Assembly: GCF_017591425.1 (NCBI RefSeq)
Contig: NW_024465777.1
Location: forward strand, 186,001 to 250,000
Direction: 5' to 3'
Origin: Ochotona curzoniae
Taxonomy: Eukaryota > Chordata > Mammalia > Lagomorpha > Ochotonidae
DNA: 64,000 nucleotides
Part shown: in pieces, positions 1 to 11,870 of the stretch
Position numbering within the stretch: position 1 is the stretch's first letter
Layout of the letters: each line of letters begins with the position of its first letter
Notes under the pieces: generated by a model
The model's input: only the letters and a program-made list of their open reading frames with translations
Told to the model about the DNA's origin: nothing
The model's database searches: none
Translations under genes and position numbers: made by a program

Positions 1-528
1 TCCAGCAGTGACTTAGCCCTGCCATTGCAGCAGGAAAGCAGCCAGAGAGCATGTGTGCCTGAGTGAGCGGCCTGTGTGCAGTCAGCATCTGTGTACACAC
101 AGACCACAGCCAGCCTGGGGCCATGGGCCGTGCTTTTCAACTTTGGTCTGCATGGAGATTTTGAGAATCCGAATCAGTAGGGAATGAGAAGGATGGTGAA
201 AGAGTCAGGGTGCGTTTTTGCTTTATAAGATCCAAGAGCCTTAGAAAAACTGAGGTGCAGGAGAATGCGGCCTGAAAGAGCTTAGGGTTCTCAGGGGAAA
301 GAAAAGCTTGGGGTTACCTAGGAGGGAAGAGAATTTGAGTGTCCTCAAGGAGCTCACAGGGCCTTGGCAATGTCACCTTGGACAGATGTGCCTGCAGCAC
401 ACTGCATGGCTCAGCGGGGCTCTGGTGCTCTGCGTGAAAGGTGCCTGCTCTAGTTATTCATTGAACAATCTACCCAGCCCCCTAACTGTGGGCCTAGATC
501 TCTCTGATTAATTCTTTTTGTCCCCCAG
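1..528 (+). other. Intron 2 (3' part) of elastase copy A
   Basis: No coding exon is visible here. The first 60 bases resemble intron 2 of copy B near 22,212-22,270 and, reversed, intron 2 of copies C (about 37,980-38,045) and D (about 56,185-56,250). This places the start of the window inside intron 2, so exons 1 and 2 of copy A lie to the left of the window. The stretch ends in a pyrimidine-rich tract and a CAG acceptor at 526-528. Confidence 0.7.
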
Positions 529-3500
529 GTTGCCTTGCTGTATGAGGAGAATGGTTATCTGTACTTCTTGTGTGGAGGGACACTCATCAAGCCTAACTGG
601 GTTATGACAGCTGCCCACTGCTTCCCGTGAGTTCTTTTACTGTCTCCTTCCTCCCCTGGTCTTTCTCTCTATGAAACCCAAGCAGCAGGGCAGGTGGGTG
701 GCTACAGGGATTGAACAATGAAGCTGAGACTGACCTTTCCTCCTCTGGCAGCTATAATGCTCAGTACTGGGTGATGCTGGGCCGACACAACCTGTATTTA
801 CCAACGGATTCTGAGCAGTTCTTCATCGCAGAAGCGATCATCAAGCATCCAGATTATGTTGAAAGCGATGCGTCCTTAGGGTGAGTGAACTCCCAGCCTG
901 GGACCAGGCTCCTGTGTTCTTCTCCCTATGACCCACAGCTCAATTAGGAGACTGCCAGGGACACGGGGCGGGGGTGAACAGCATGGGCCCAGCTTCCACA
1001 CACTGGGTAGAGCCTTAGAGACCAGAAGCTCCAACCTCCCACCCTGTACAGGAGGCTGCAGGCCCAGGGAGAGGCAGGATGTCCTTCAGGGCTGCTGTGC
1101 TCCGTGTCTCTCAAGCCCAGGACCGGGAGGCCTATTCCCCAAGTCCAAAGTGCTGTGTACTCAGCAGAGGTTCCTCCAGCACAGCCTAGGTTCCTGACGG
1201 TGTGGGCAGAGGAGGACTGAGAGTCAGGCTGCAGGCATCCCTCCATGAGTGTCCTGGGCAGTGAGTGCCCTGCTCTGTCTTTCACTTGTCAAGGTGATTC
1301 AGCATTAAGGTTTTGTGGTTTTGGTGATGGGTAGGGAGCCCCTGTTCAGCCCTCACCTATTGTACACTTGTGTGTCTAAATGCTCTAGTGTTTTTTTTAG
1401 TGAGAGGATCATAGGGAGGGGCAGAACCCTCATGAAAGCATCATCAAAGTGAGGGACCATTTGATGGAGATCCAGGCCCATCCTCACATGGCTTCCTGGG
1501 ACAATATATAGGCAAATGAGACCCAGGTGAAATATCCTGAGTGACAGAAGTCAGAGATGTGGTCCCTGAAGTATGGGCTATGGAGCAGTAGCACCAGAGT
1601 GCCCTGGGAACCTGTGAATAATGGCAGAGCTCAGGCCCCAGGTGGGTCACAGCCTCACAAGCCTTGGTGTTAGCTACATATTATATGTGGGTTTAAAAAT
1701 TTTTACTTATGTGTTTTTGTTTACTTGAATAGCTTAGAACTATGGTGTGTGTATGTGAGAGAACAAGAGCGAGAGAGAGAAGGAGAGAGAGAGAGTAGTT
1801 TCTATCTGCTGGTTTCCTATCTAAATGCTTATAATAGGTGGGCTGGACTTGGTAAGTGATAGTAGGCTGGAGTTCTCTCAGTTCTCCTAACTGGGCTGGA
1901 ATCCAAACACTTGAGCCATCACTTGCTAACCCAGGCTGCACATGAGCAGGAAGGTGGGTTGGGAAGCTGAGTGTGGACTTGAACCTAAGCACTGTGATGT
2001 GTGATGTAGCCTCTTAGGCACTGGGCCCAAGGCACTCCCCAGAGTGCTGTGTAGAGGTGTTCAGTGTGATTTGATATAGCTGGAGTGTGTAAAGCAGAGG
2101 CAGAAACCCTTTTGATAACATGTAGAACTTTAACATTCAACATTCTGCTATTTATGTGTTTCATGTATTGTAGAAGTAGGTAATGGTAGAAATATGGTAT
2201 CAAACCTTCAAGGTATCTTTAAGTTTCATTGGCACTCATCCTTTTATTCAGGCATAGAGATGCGTATTGCAATGAATCCTCACTTATAGACACACTATTC
2301 TTACAGTTCATTGATGTGAATATGTGTATATACTTTGTTTTTTATTTTTCCTGAAGATTACCTATATCAGAGAGAACCAGCTACCCCACATTAGGTATTT
2401 GTCCTTTTGGTATTGGCTTATTTTACTGAGTATAATAGTCTCTAATTGAAACCACATTATTATGAATGGTAGAATTTCAGATTTTATTTATTTATTTATA
2501 TTGAAAAGTCAGATTTACACAGAGGAGAGACAAAGATCTTCTTTCTGCTGGTTAACTCCTCAAAGGGACACAGAACCAGAGCTGAGGTAATCAGAAGTCA
2601 GGAGCCAGGAGCTTCTTCTGGGTTTCCACATGGATGCAGGGTCCCAAGGTTTTTGGGCCATCCTCCACTGCTTTCCCAGACCAAAAGCATGCAGCTGGAA
2701 GCGAAGTGGAGCAGCCAGGATATGAGCCAGCACCAATATAGGATTCTGGCACATGCGAGACAAGGACTTCAGCCACTAGGCTACCATGCTGGGCCCCGAA
2801 TGGTAGAATTTCATTATTTTAATGTTTGTGTATTATTCCAAGGAGTACATGTACCACAATTTTTTCGTCCAGTCCTCTTTATCAGGTATCTAAATTGTTT
2901 CCTTGTCTTCACTACTGTGGCTTGTGCCACTGTAAATATAGGGATGCAGGTCGCCTTCTCATATGCAGATTTCACTGCATTTGCATATTTTCAGGAGTGG
3001 GGTAGCTGGTTCATATGATAGATGAATTTTCAGTTGCCTGAGCACTCTCCATACTGACTTGCACTGGCTGCACTAGCATACATTCCCACAAACAACACAG
3101 TAGAGTATAATTTCCCTGAAATTCTTGCCCGCAGGTGTTGCTAGTAGACTTCTGTGTTTAAGACATTCACAGGTGTGAAGCCTTTGAGCAAAAGTCTGGG
3201 ATGGGACCTGGTCCAGTTAGACTCTTCCTTTCCCACAGGAATGACATCGCCCTAATCAAGTTATCGGGTTGTGCTCAGTTGACAAGCAAAGTCCAGCTTG
3301 CCTGCCTTCCTCCTGCTGGCTACATCCTGCCCCATGAGACAAAATGCTACATCAGTGGTTGGGGATACACGTCCAGTATGTATTGACTAGGGAAAGTAGC
3401 AGAAAGACAAGGCCTCAGAGCCAAGGTCCATGAAGCATGCAGGGTGGTGGGACTGCTGGGAGGAAAATCCTTTTAGATCTGAAGAGTTATGGGCCTCAAA

Positions 3501-5117
3501 TTCCCCAATTCTGGAAATGTAATTGCACCCCAGACACATGTGCATTGATCTCTGTCCCTACAGCTAATGGGCCAGCTTCAGATGTTCTCCTGGAGGGGCT
3601 GCTGCCTGTGGTGGACCATGAACACTGCTCCCAGTGGGATTGGTGGGGTAACAACGTGAAACCATGTCATTTGTGTGCTGGTGGATACGAAGTCTCCGGC
3701 TGCTTTGTGAGTCTGATTGCGCTTGCAATAGGGGTCAGAGCCCTGCGGTCCCTCTGCCATCTCCGTGAGGGTGGAGGAGCTTTCTTCTCTGATGGCCCCA
3801 GTCAAGCTCCAGGCGAGGCAGAAGAGAAGCTCCTGAAGGAAGAGAGCACAGCCCACACACCCTGAATCCTGGCCCAGATCACACGCCCCCTCTCCTGGGA
3901 CCATCATTGTCCCTCCCTCTTCTGCTCAGGCTTCCCCATCAGCACAGCAGGGACACTCGCACCACCATCTGGAGTCACCCACTCTCTGGCTCTGCAGGGA
4001 TCCTCAACCACTGTGCTGAGGCAGCTGAGTCCTCCTAGGCAGCAGGGAAGGTGCTGCCAGCAGGGGGCGCTGGCGTCTCTTGGGGCTCCCTCTGTGCCAG
4101 GGGCTGTGCTGAGGTCCTGTGTGGGTCCCTTCCTGCTCAGCAGCTGTGGTAGCACAGCCCTGGTCCTGGCCAGCTGAGGCCCTTACGCTGGGAGAGGTGC
4201 AGCAGTGTGGGTGTGTCTGCAACCCCCAGGTCAGGGACAATTCCTTCCAGCTGAGACATGGCTCAGTCCCCACTTCTCTGACCATCACAGGGTGACTCTG
4301 GAGGACCCCTCAACTGCCCTGGAGTGAATTGTGAGTGGGAGGTCAATGGCATTGCCAGCTTTGTTTCTGGTTATGGCTGCAACTATCCCAAGAAGCCCAC
4401 GGTGTTCACGCGTGTGTCATGCTTCGTTAACTGGATTAAGCAGGTAAGGGCTGAGCATCCGGGAGGGCTCCATGGGGTGGGCACTATTCGGAGAGACCTG
4501 GTGGATGGGGAAGGAAGGGAAGATCCTGGTGAGGAGTGTAGGGATGCTCGAAGGGCAGTGGTGGTGGTGGGGGAGGCTTAGGGACATTTCCAAGAAACAC
4601 ATGGATATGTTCTGTTCTGTTTGGCACATATTGTTGCAGGCATTGAGTGGAACTTTACAGTTTCTTATTCAGTGAGGGTTGCCAGTATTTCCCCTGACCC
4701 TATCCTTATTTGTCAGAGAGGACAGAGGGACACAAGGTTGTGTGAGATAGTGAGAGCTGTGATGGGGGAAGCTGAGGGCTCAGACATCATGAGGGAACAG
4801 CTGGTCACAGAATGTTAATATTGTGGATGACATCAGCAGTAGCCACCACTTAGATGTGCACCAGGGAGTGTGCTTGGGGGACCTTAGTTAATGGTTTATT
4901 CCTGAACTCCAACGAGGTAAGTACTCTGGCCTCCATTCTCATTAGAGAGGACGCTGAGGCTCAGAGAGGGCAGGTCACTGCCCCAGGTCCTGCAGGGAAT
5001 GAGTGGTCAGGCTGGGAGCTGACCCCAGTTCTGTCCATGTGACTCCAGAACCTGTGTTGCTAACTGGGATGTTCTGTCCTCTTCCAGATCATCAACAGAT
5101 ATCCTGTCTGTATATGA
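529..5117 (+). CDS. CELA3: Chymotrypsin-like elastase, CELA3-type, copy A (exons 3-8, 5' end outside window)
   Basis: A secreted pancreatic serine endopeptidase of the S1 (chymotrypsin) family, closest to CELA3 by recall. Coding exons are 529-626, 752-880, 3,239-3,375, 3,564-3,706, 4,291-4,443 and 5,088-5,117. All have GT/AG borders and compatible phases, with no stop or frameshift. The catalytic triad is intact: His57 in TAAHC (exon 3), Asp102 in NDIAL (exon 5) and Ser195 in GDSGG (exon 7). The S1-site residues read S189, G190, F192 and V216 (SFVSGYGCN), as in elastases with an occluded pocket except for the unusual Phe192. It carries extra cysteines compared with C and D: QLACLPP, KPCHLC, GVNCEWE, RVSCF and the C-terminal YPVCI. 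Exons 1-2 (signal peptide and propeptide) lie upstream of the window. Intron 4 is enlarged by a SINE and an L1 fragment. Assignment to CELA3 rather than CELA1/2 rests on the signal peptides of copies C and D and on motifs such as TNGP and LLPVVD. Confidence 0.88.
1690..2029 (-). repeat. Old lagomorph CSINE, antisense, with GA tract
   Basis: The segment runs from an A/T-rich tail through a GA-rich tract (about 1,765-1,795) to a 'CACTGGGCCC' head, the reverse of the CSINE layout (head, body, CT tract, A-rich tail). It is diverged, so it is an older insertion in intron 4 of copy A. Confidence 0.6.
2205..3130 (-). mobile_element. L1 fragment (3' part of ORF2), antisense, split by a SINE
   Basis: Segments 2,205-2,479 and 2,798-3,130 read together as the reverse complement of the last part of L1 ORF2 and its 3' junction: the ATTCCAAGGAGTACATG and GGTAGCTGGTTCATATG stretches match the same part of the L1s at 41,830-42,020 and 49,280-49,460. 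The reading frame is badly decayed. A CSINE splits it. Confidence 0.6.
2480..2797 (-). mobile_element. CSINE, antisense, with 16-bp target-site duplication
   Basis: Tail (ATTTATTTATTTAT) at the left, head (GCTGGGCCCC) at the right, typical internal CSINE blocks between. The repeat GAATGGTAGAATTTCA flanks it at 2,464-2,479 and 2,798-2,813, a clean target-site duplication. The SINE therefore inserted into the older L1 fragment in intron 4 of copy A. Confidence 0.9.
4880..5045. repeat. MIR-like repeat in intron 7 of copy A
   Basis: The stretch 'GAGGCTCAGAGAGGGCAGGTCACTGCCCCAGGTC' in two blocks, followed by a variable region and 'TGACCCCAGTTCTGTC', follows the core of the mammalian MIR SINE. An orthologous copy sits in intron 7 of copy B (26,240-26,390), so it predates the A/B duplication. 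Confidence 0.55.
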
Positions 5118-5139
5118 TGACTGCATGTCCTCTATAAGC

Positions 5140-5145
5140 AATAAA
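5140..5145 (+). terminator. Poly(A) signal AATAAA of copy A
   Basis: AATAAA lies 22 bases after the TGA stop in exon 8. The very short 3' UTR is typical of pancreatic protease genes. Confidence 0.85.
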
Positions 5146-5930
5146 GATTTCACAGAAAGTTCTGATTTGGGTCTCTTTCCTTCTTTGCCTCTTCCCCTCT
5201 GACCTGTTCCTGATGTCTGAGAGCTGATTTGCGGAGATAAGACCAGAGTCAATCTCTCAGGTGAGGACAAGAATATCCTGGGACCCACAGAGATGAGTCA
5301 TTTTGGGGTGATCATGCTTTTGTTTGGCCAAGGAATTGGGGTTCTCAGATCCAGGACTTCCAGTGTGGATGCTGAGGCAGTCCCAGGACAACTGGATAAG
5401 CAGGTCCCTCAGGACAGAGTCCTCAGAGAGCAGTGGCTTTTCCATGCAGGCACAACACACAGTGACACCTGCAGAGAACCTGAGCCTGCCCCCTCTCGGG
5501 AGGCTCGTGGTGGAGTGGGAGGACCAGGGATTTCTGCCTCTGCTGACTGGCAGGAGGAGGAGTGCTGTGTTCATACATTCACTCAGTATCATTCATTCCT
5601 TATACCAGAGGAAGGCTCTGAGGAGAGACAAATGGGTCTTGCTCTGAAGTAGTTTATTACTTAAGGTAAAATGTGCATGGTAGAGGCATTTAGGAACCAC
5701 TGCCGGTTCATGGCAGCCTGGTCCATGGCACGCTGGGGCTGGGGTCCAGAGGTGAGTGGGACAACACAAGCGAGACCCCTAGCAACAGGATGAGGAGACA
5801 CACAAAAGGACAGTGACACATCCAGCTTTATACCCAGGCTTGATCCCAACAAGCTGCAGTGGGTGTCAGAGTGACCTTGGCTCTGCAGGCTGATGAAACA
5901 CAAACATGGCCCTCTCCCTGCTACTCAAGT
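5146..5930 (+). repeat. Conserved 3' flank of the elastase unit (copy A)
   Basis: Aligns by eye with the 3' flank of copy B (26,500-27,220) and, on the other strand, with those of C (33,600 down to 32,850) and D (51,775 down to 51,030). Shared blocks include the stretch around 'AGAGCAGTGGCTTTTCCATGCAGGC' and the later 'GTTTATTA' block. I see no coding exon; it is the downstream part of the duplicated unit. Confidence 0.75.
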
Positions 5931-6970
5931 TCCATGGACTCCAGCAAAATCATGCATTTTTAAAATTGTTTTATTGTTCCTTAAAGGGTTCAGGGTTTGG
6001 TTTTAAATCAGGCAGCACACCGTTCATTCGTCTGTACGAATGCTACTATTACGCCGCTCCCTGACTAACACAAGCCCTCTGACCCTAACCCAGCTGCTCA
6101 CTGTCTATGCTACAGCCCGTGACACGCATTCACCAGGCATTGCTGGCTTTGAAAAACCTAGTAAAGTAACAAGGCAATCAGTGGTTAAACTGAAGGTACA
6201 GATAGGTGGTAATTTGGAAAAACACCGACCAGAGGCATTTCTCAAGCCCAGAATACTGTGAATTTGCTATTGCTCTTTTGATCATTCCTGAAATCTCAGA
6301 GTACAAATTATCCTAAAATAAAAATTTCAATTGACCAGAATTAATTCTCTGACATCATTAGATAACCCAGGGAGTGCTACGGCCCACAGTTCTACAGTGT
6401 GCAGAAACGGTGCTGGCTGTCCGTCGGGCCCCTTCCTGAGTGACAACCTGCAGTTTTGAGACACTTGGCTTCATTGGTTAGAGAGAGAATTCAATTCTCA
6501 GCTACGTTCTTTGAGAGACTCCTCTTAGAGTGCCATTTCCCCCACTAATTTATCAAAACAGAAGGTCTGGGCTACTTTGCCCAACATCAGATAGGGTTTT
6601 GAGGAAAATAAATGATCATGAGCACCCCATCATCACTGAAAACTAAAAGCTACCTGCTCCCCCAGCAAAAGTGCCCAGGTGGACTTAAGGTGGCCAGACT
6701 GCATGAACACCCACAGCCATAAATGTGCAGCATGAATTTCAATGAAAAATGCTGGCAAGCTGGGGAGTGGACATTGAAGTCCGGCGGTGATGGGAGCAAG
6801 TAGGCGGGTGCCACTTTCCCCCAGCCTTGGTGCCCAGATGTGAGTTCTAACTAAACCTTCACCTAGCTTCAGGGCTGGGCCAGGAAATGCTGTGCTCCTT
6901 TCTCTTCATACATGCATAGTCGAGAATCAGAAAATCTAGCCCAAAATTGCCAATGATTTGATCAATTTCC
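5931..6970. other. Intergenic, no recognised feature
   Basis: I see no exon, known repeat or coding pattern in this stretch. It is not visibly shared with the other elastase units. Confidence 0.5.
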
Positions 6971-6974
6971 TTTA

Positions 6975-7290
6975 AAGATTAATTATTTTTGTTTAAAAGG
7001 CAGAATTACAAGGAGAAGGAGAGATGGAGAGAAAAGTCTTTCATCTGCTAGTTCACACGCCAAAAGTTCGCAATACCTGGAGCTCATTCAATCCAAAGCC
7101 AGAAACCAGGAGTGTTCTTCCAAGTTTTCTACGCAGGTGCAGGGTCCCAAGGCTTTGGGCTGTCCTCTACTGCTTTTGCAGACCACAAGCAGGGATCTGG
7201 ATGGGAAGTGGAGCTTCCAGGTCATTAACTCTTGCCTCTCCGGGATAGTGGCTTTGCATACTCCTCCACAGTACCGGCCTGCTAGCCTGA
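6975..7290 (-). mobile_element. CSINE, antisense
   Basis: An 'AAAGATTAATTATTTTT' tail at the left, 'CAGGGTCCCAAGGCTTTGGGC' and 'AGGGATCTGGATGGGAAG' blocks inside, and a degraded head near 7,265-7,290. Diverged copy. Confidence 0.75.
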
Positions 7291-7889
7291 ATTTTTTTTT
7301 AGAGATGCTGACAAAGAAGGCTATGTATTAGATAGGTAGACATTTCCAACTGAAATATGAGTCAAACATGAAGGCCTATATCTGATTGGAGGATGAAAAT
7401 CAGGGTCCGTAGATACATAGAGTAATGAGGCCAAGGGTTATGGTATAAGACGACAAAGCCTACCAAACACAATCCTGAGGAACTGCCCCCAACTCCTCTG
7501 GGAGCCTGCTGTCACATGTGACCGTATGCTGGCTTGACATGGCAGTGAGTTTCATTAAGGTCTACAGGAAAAGCATGGAGGTAGAAGGGAAGCCCAAAGG
7601 AAGGCACAGAACAGGGCAACTGTGCTGCTGGCATGCCCTTCCTCAGCTGTGAGTGCCAGGTTGCACACACACAATGAACAGGATCTACTTTCCAGGGACA
7701 CAGTGGAAGTGGTAGAGGTGGGGGTTGGGATGGCTACCCTGTTCTATGTCTTCTCCCTCCTGTGGACTCCAAGATGCTTTGCTCCTAAAACACAGAAACT
7801 GGAGGGATGTCTCAATTGTGTAGAAGCAGAAACTTAGGGGGGCATTTTATTTTTTATGTTGATATTTCAAATGGACACTGCCATTTTTT
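7291..7889. other. Intergenic, no recognised feature
   Basis: No supported gene or repeat. Short open frames here show no known domain. Confidence 0.5.
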
Positions 7890-8205
7890 TAAAAAAAGAT
7901 TTACTTATTTTTATTGGAAAATCAGAGAGAAGGTGAGACAGAGAAAGATCTTCTATCCACAGATTTACTCCCCAAGTAACTGCAATGGCTAGAGCTGAGT
8001 TGATCTCTAGTCAGGAACCAGGAACTTCTTCCAGGTCTCCCATGCCGGTGCAGCATCCCAAGGTTTTTGGGCCATCCTCGACTGTTCTTCCACAAGCAGG
8101 GAGCTGGATGGGAAGCAGGGCCACTGGGACATGAATTAGTGCCCATAAGGGATCCCAGTGCATCTAAGGCAAGGACTTTAGCCATTAGGCTACCATGCCG
8201 GGCCC
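7890..8205 (-). mobile_element. CSINE, antisense
   Basis: Tail 'AAAAAAAGATTTACTTATTTTTATTGG' (in two parts) at the left and head 'TACCATGCCGGGCCC' at 8,190-8,204, with typical body blocks between. Confidence 0.85.
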
Positions 8206-8389
8206 AGGCACTGCTATCTTTTAACATGTATTCCTATGAAGTAATCAGAATCAGGGTTATTTGGACCATCAAACTTTTAAAAAATGGGAAGAATTTTGTC
8301 AGTTTATAAAACAACCGTCTCAGTGAAAGCTTACTTGCATGCAAGATAATGACTGCCCATGATAGACCCAAGTTCTAAGGAGAATTCCT

Positions 8390-10107
8390 TATTCTAGAAT
8401 GACTTTAGCCAAAATGCCTCTCTAAACCTTGACTCTGGAGAGGTAGCCAATTTTGATTACTAAATCAGTTCCAGACGTTAAGCTTCAAAACCTGGATGTC
8501 AGACTTAAGAATATCTTAGAAGATGCCCTGAAGCTGGGATGGGGGCAGACCAGACTAGGCAGGGCTACAACACCTGTGGGCCTCATGTGGACTAGATCAG
8601 GGAAAAGCCAGGCTGGGCTGATTATTCCTACTGGTGCAATCTACAATTAGAGTTGTCGCGCCCACGTGTCTTATTGTCCCGCAATAAGACGCAGACGCGA
8701 GTGAAGTCTTCTGCGGTAATATTTATTGCGCGCAACAAGATGAGGAAGAGAGAGAGAGGGGGGCGACCCCGGCAGGCTTTCTGCTCTTATGTGCTGACTG
8801 GCCCCGCCTCCGCCGATGATAGGTCGGCGTCATGATCACGCAGGGTCCTGGGCGACTGGATTCGTCAGTCCCCAGTGTTCACGTGCCGGCCACGCTGCAG
8901 CTCACTGCGCATGCGCTAGGCGCCTGCGCAGTACTGTGAAGGCTACGTGACTCTCCACCACGCACAAAGGTGTGGCTTCTCCGGCCGGCGCCATTTTAGG
9001 CACAGCATGTGGCCAGTGCATACAGATGCGGCTTGCAACATAGAGTGGGTGAAGGTTGTTTGGGCCTAGCCTCAGCATCAGCTGCAGAAGCTGGCACTGG
9101 GAGGGGACTAATTCTGTCAAGTTAAACCACAGAACCACCTGGAGAGTGCATAATCTGGGAGTGGGAGAGACCTGGGAGGGAAATGGTGGGCTCCTCCCTC
9201 TTGGGTTACCACCCCCATGGAAGGGCGCAAAAACTAGGACAGGGGCAGGGGTGGCTAGACAGAGAGACACCAGACAACATCCATGAAGGCTGGATAGTTG
9301 AGCTAGTTAGATGGAACTAGGCTTTAATACCCATTGACATGTATGAGAGCAGAAGGGGATGTGGGACAGACTGGACTAGTCTGTTGCACATTTTGGCAAA
9401 CCAGGGTAGTGGGCAGGCCTAGTGGGGGTTATTGCAGGTCGCTCTGACTAGGCTGCAGCCCACACTGGTTTGTGTGAGGGCCAAGTATGTGCTGGGCAGA
9501 ACCAGGTGGACTACAGCACCCATTGGTTCCAGAAGAAGTCGGGGCTGGAAACAGAACCAACCCAACAATTGCAACCACCAGCTGATCAGGGCAATGGACT
9601 GTGCCGGGCTCTGTGCTTACTAGTACATACAAGAATCTGGACTGGGAACACCTCAGACAAAGTATCTTTGGGGATCTCCCCAATTGAACTGCCGGACTCA
9701 GAACCCTAACCAATGAAAGACAGAGGACAGAACAAGTCAATCAACCACCTTAGCTATATGTTGGCAGTGAAAAACTGGGCAAATGGAGACTCTAAGATGG
9801 ACTATGTCAATCAATGGATTCTTCAATGATCTCATCGTACTTGGAGTGATGAGATTGGCAGTAATTCATAACTGTTGAACTATCAAAACCACTTGAGCAA
9901 GACCCTTGGAGCATGTCCCACATCTGGGAACTGGGGTGGGTGGGTGGGAGTCTGAGTGGGGCTTCTCCTTTAAAATCCCCTTCTACCTCAGATATATGAA
10001 GGAAACAATATGGAACTAATTGTCTTACCCATTTTCTTGTAGCGCTTGAAACTTTTTACCCTGATTATGTAAAGATTGTCAAATAAATTAGTTAGTTAAT
10101 TAAAAAA
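8390..10107 (+). mobile_element. L1 3' UTR (sense), interrupted by a solo LTR
   Basis: GC-rich, purine-rich sequence without open frames, with repeated blocks of the type 'GGGCAGACCAGACTAG' / 'GGGACAGACTGGACTAG' and 'GGCCTCATGTGGACTAG', ending in AATAAATTAG and an A-rich tail at about 10,082-10,107. This fits the long 3' UTR of lagomorph L1 elements as I remember it. The left end is not sharp. The solo LTR at 8,654-9,040 sits inside. Confidence 0.6.
8654..9040 (-). mobile_element. Solo LTR of a class II (IAP/ERVK-like) endogenous retrovirus
   Basis: A 387-bp block, distinct from its surroundings by many CpGs, begins TGTCGCG and ends GCAACA, so on the minus strand it has TG...CA ends. The 6-bp repeat TAGAGT flanks it at 8,648-8,653 and 9,041-9,046, the duplication size usual for class II retroviruses. 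Read on the minus strand it has a CT-rich run after a TATA-like CACATAAGAG (about 8,782) and AATAAA (8,722-8,727), matching U3-R-U5 order of IAP-type LTRs. No internal retroviral sequence remains, so recombination between two LTRs is likely. Confidence 0.85.
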
Positions 10108-10159
10108 AGAAGGCTCCCTGAAGTCTGTTACCTCTGTTTGTTGCACAAAGTAATGATGC

Positions 10160-10590
10160 TTATTTAGAAGTTTGAAAATGAAAACACTCACAAGGGGATG
10201 TAGATGAGGTGTGGAGCGGAAGAAAGGGCTGGCGGGGATAGAGAGATCTGGACACCTTTAGACCTGATCTCTGATGTAAGACGCGTGAACACCTGACCCT
10301 ATCTCCTCTTAGGGGTAGTGTGCGGATCTGGAAGTCTTGCTCATATTCCATTAAATGCAATATGGAGATTCATGTACATACTTGAATAGTGACTTTTTGC
10401 TAGTTCCAAGACAGGATTAAGGCATTCCATCAGGGTGGTGTTTTGATAATTGGAAAAAGATAATTTTCAGGTGAAATCCACTTTTTAATTAAGAGAGAAA
10501 AGTTAGAGCAGTGCAATAGAATTACATGGAGGTATGGGGATTTGTGGTATATAATCTCCAACTCAGCTAGATGCCTATCCCATATCATAT
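10160..10590. repeat. Diverged duplicate of the segment at 15,930-16,400
   Basis: Blocks such as TGATAATTGGAAAA, TGGAGATT, AGAATTACATGG and TATCCCATATCATAT / TATCTCATATCAGT recur in the same order and similar spacing at 15,930-16,400. No coding potential is seen. Confidence 0.6.
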
Positions 10591-10959
10591 CCCCACCCAG
10601 ACATTGCAGACAGAAGCTTTGAAAGGGGAGAGGAAGAGCACTCATCCATCACATATTCTGTATCTTCTTCTTGCTGATCATGTGTGTAAGCCTTATTGTC
10701 CTGGGTCCAGAAATCTATTTGTTACTTATCTGTTAGTTCCATTTCACAAACAAGGGGATTTTATTTAAATGCTGGCAGTGGCTGTGACTGCTGCCTATTC
10801 ACCATAATTTTGAGAAGCTGCTTACTTCTTAAACAGACAAGTTTATCAATCACAATAAGCATATTTAGAAAAACACAAAATGCATATAAACTTCTCATTA
10901 AGAAACGAAGATAATTTTCTGTTGCTTCTCAAATAATGCACTTTGATTGCCTTTTTAAT

Positions 10960-11266
10960 GAAGATTTATTTTTAATTTTTATTAGAAAGTCACATATACA
11001 GAGAGGAGGAGAGACAGAAAGGAAAATCCTCTGTCCCTTGATTCACTCCCCAAGAGGCCGCAATGACTGGTGCTCAGCTGATTTGAAACCCGGATCCTGG
11101 AGCCTCTTCTGGGTCTCCCTCCTCTGGGTCCTCAATTGCTCTCTCAGGCCACAAGCAGGGAGCTAGATGGGAAGAAGGCTGCCGGGATCTGAGCTGGCGC
11201 CCCTATGGGATTCTGACAAGTTCAAGGCGAGGACTTTAGCCACTAGGCTACTGCGCCTGGTCCCAT
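10960..11266 (-). mobile_element. CSINE, antisense
   Basis: Tail 'AAGATTTATTTTTAATTTTT' at the left, body with 'CCACAAGCAGGGAGCTAGATGG', head 'CTACTGCGCCTGGTCCC' at the right. Confidence 0.85.
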
Positions 11267-11536
11267 CTATTGCCTTTTAAAACCGAAAGAAGCTTTCTAA
11301 ACTAAAATAAACTATGTAACATGGCCACAAAACTTTGAAATGTCTCTTTTAGTGAATATGATGACTTTAGGGAAATAGAAGAGGTTTTACTAGTCATTGG
11401 ACATGTTCCTCTTGTGCCAGTATTTGATTTGTTGCTGATTGATTTCTTTAGAACATCTTATGTACTTATATACTTGCTGAAAAGCTGTAGGCTATGTTTC
11501 CCAAAGCAACAGACACATTTTAAAAATTAACTTCAT

Positions 11537-11870
11537 GGGCCCAGCACAATAGCCTAGTGCCTAAAGTCCTCGCCTTTCATGTACCAGGACTCCATATGGG
11601 CATTGGTTCTAATCCCAGATGCCCCACTTTTCTTCCAGCTCCGTGCTTGTGGCCTGGGAAAGCAGTCGAGGACGGCCCGAAGCCTTGGGATCCTGTACCC
11701 TTGTGGGAGATCTGGAAGAATCTCTTGGCTCCTGGCTTTAGTTTGGCTCAGCTCTGGCTGTTGCAGCCACTTGGAGAATAAACCAGTAGACAGAAGATTT
11801 TCTTTCTCTTTCTCCTTCTCTCTATAAATCTGACTTTCCAAGAAAAAGAATTAAATCTTTTTTAAAAAAT
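11537..11870 (+). mobile_element. CSINE, sense
   Basis: Head 'GGGCCCAGCACAATAGCC' at the left, body 'GTGGCCTGGGAAAGCAGTCG', CT-rich tract (11,795-11,825) and A-rich tail. The similar sequences AACTTCATG and AGCTTCATG near its two ends (11,529 and 11,871) look like a decayed target-site duplication. Confidence 0.85.

Noticed and set aside
2480..2797. tRNA-like sequence in the SINE heads
   Set aside because: CSINE heads are tRNA-derived but are followed by SINE body and tail and are diverged; none is a functional tRNA gene.
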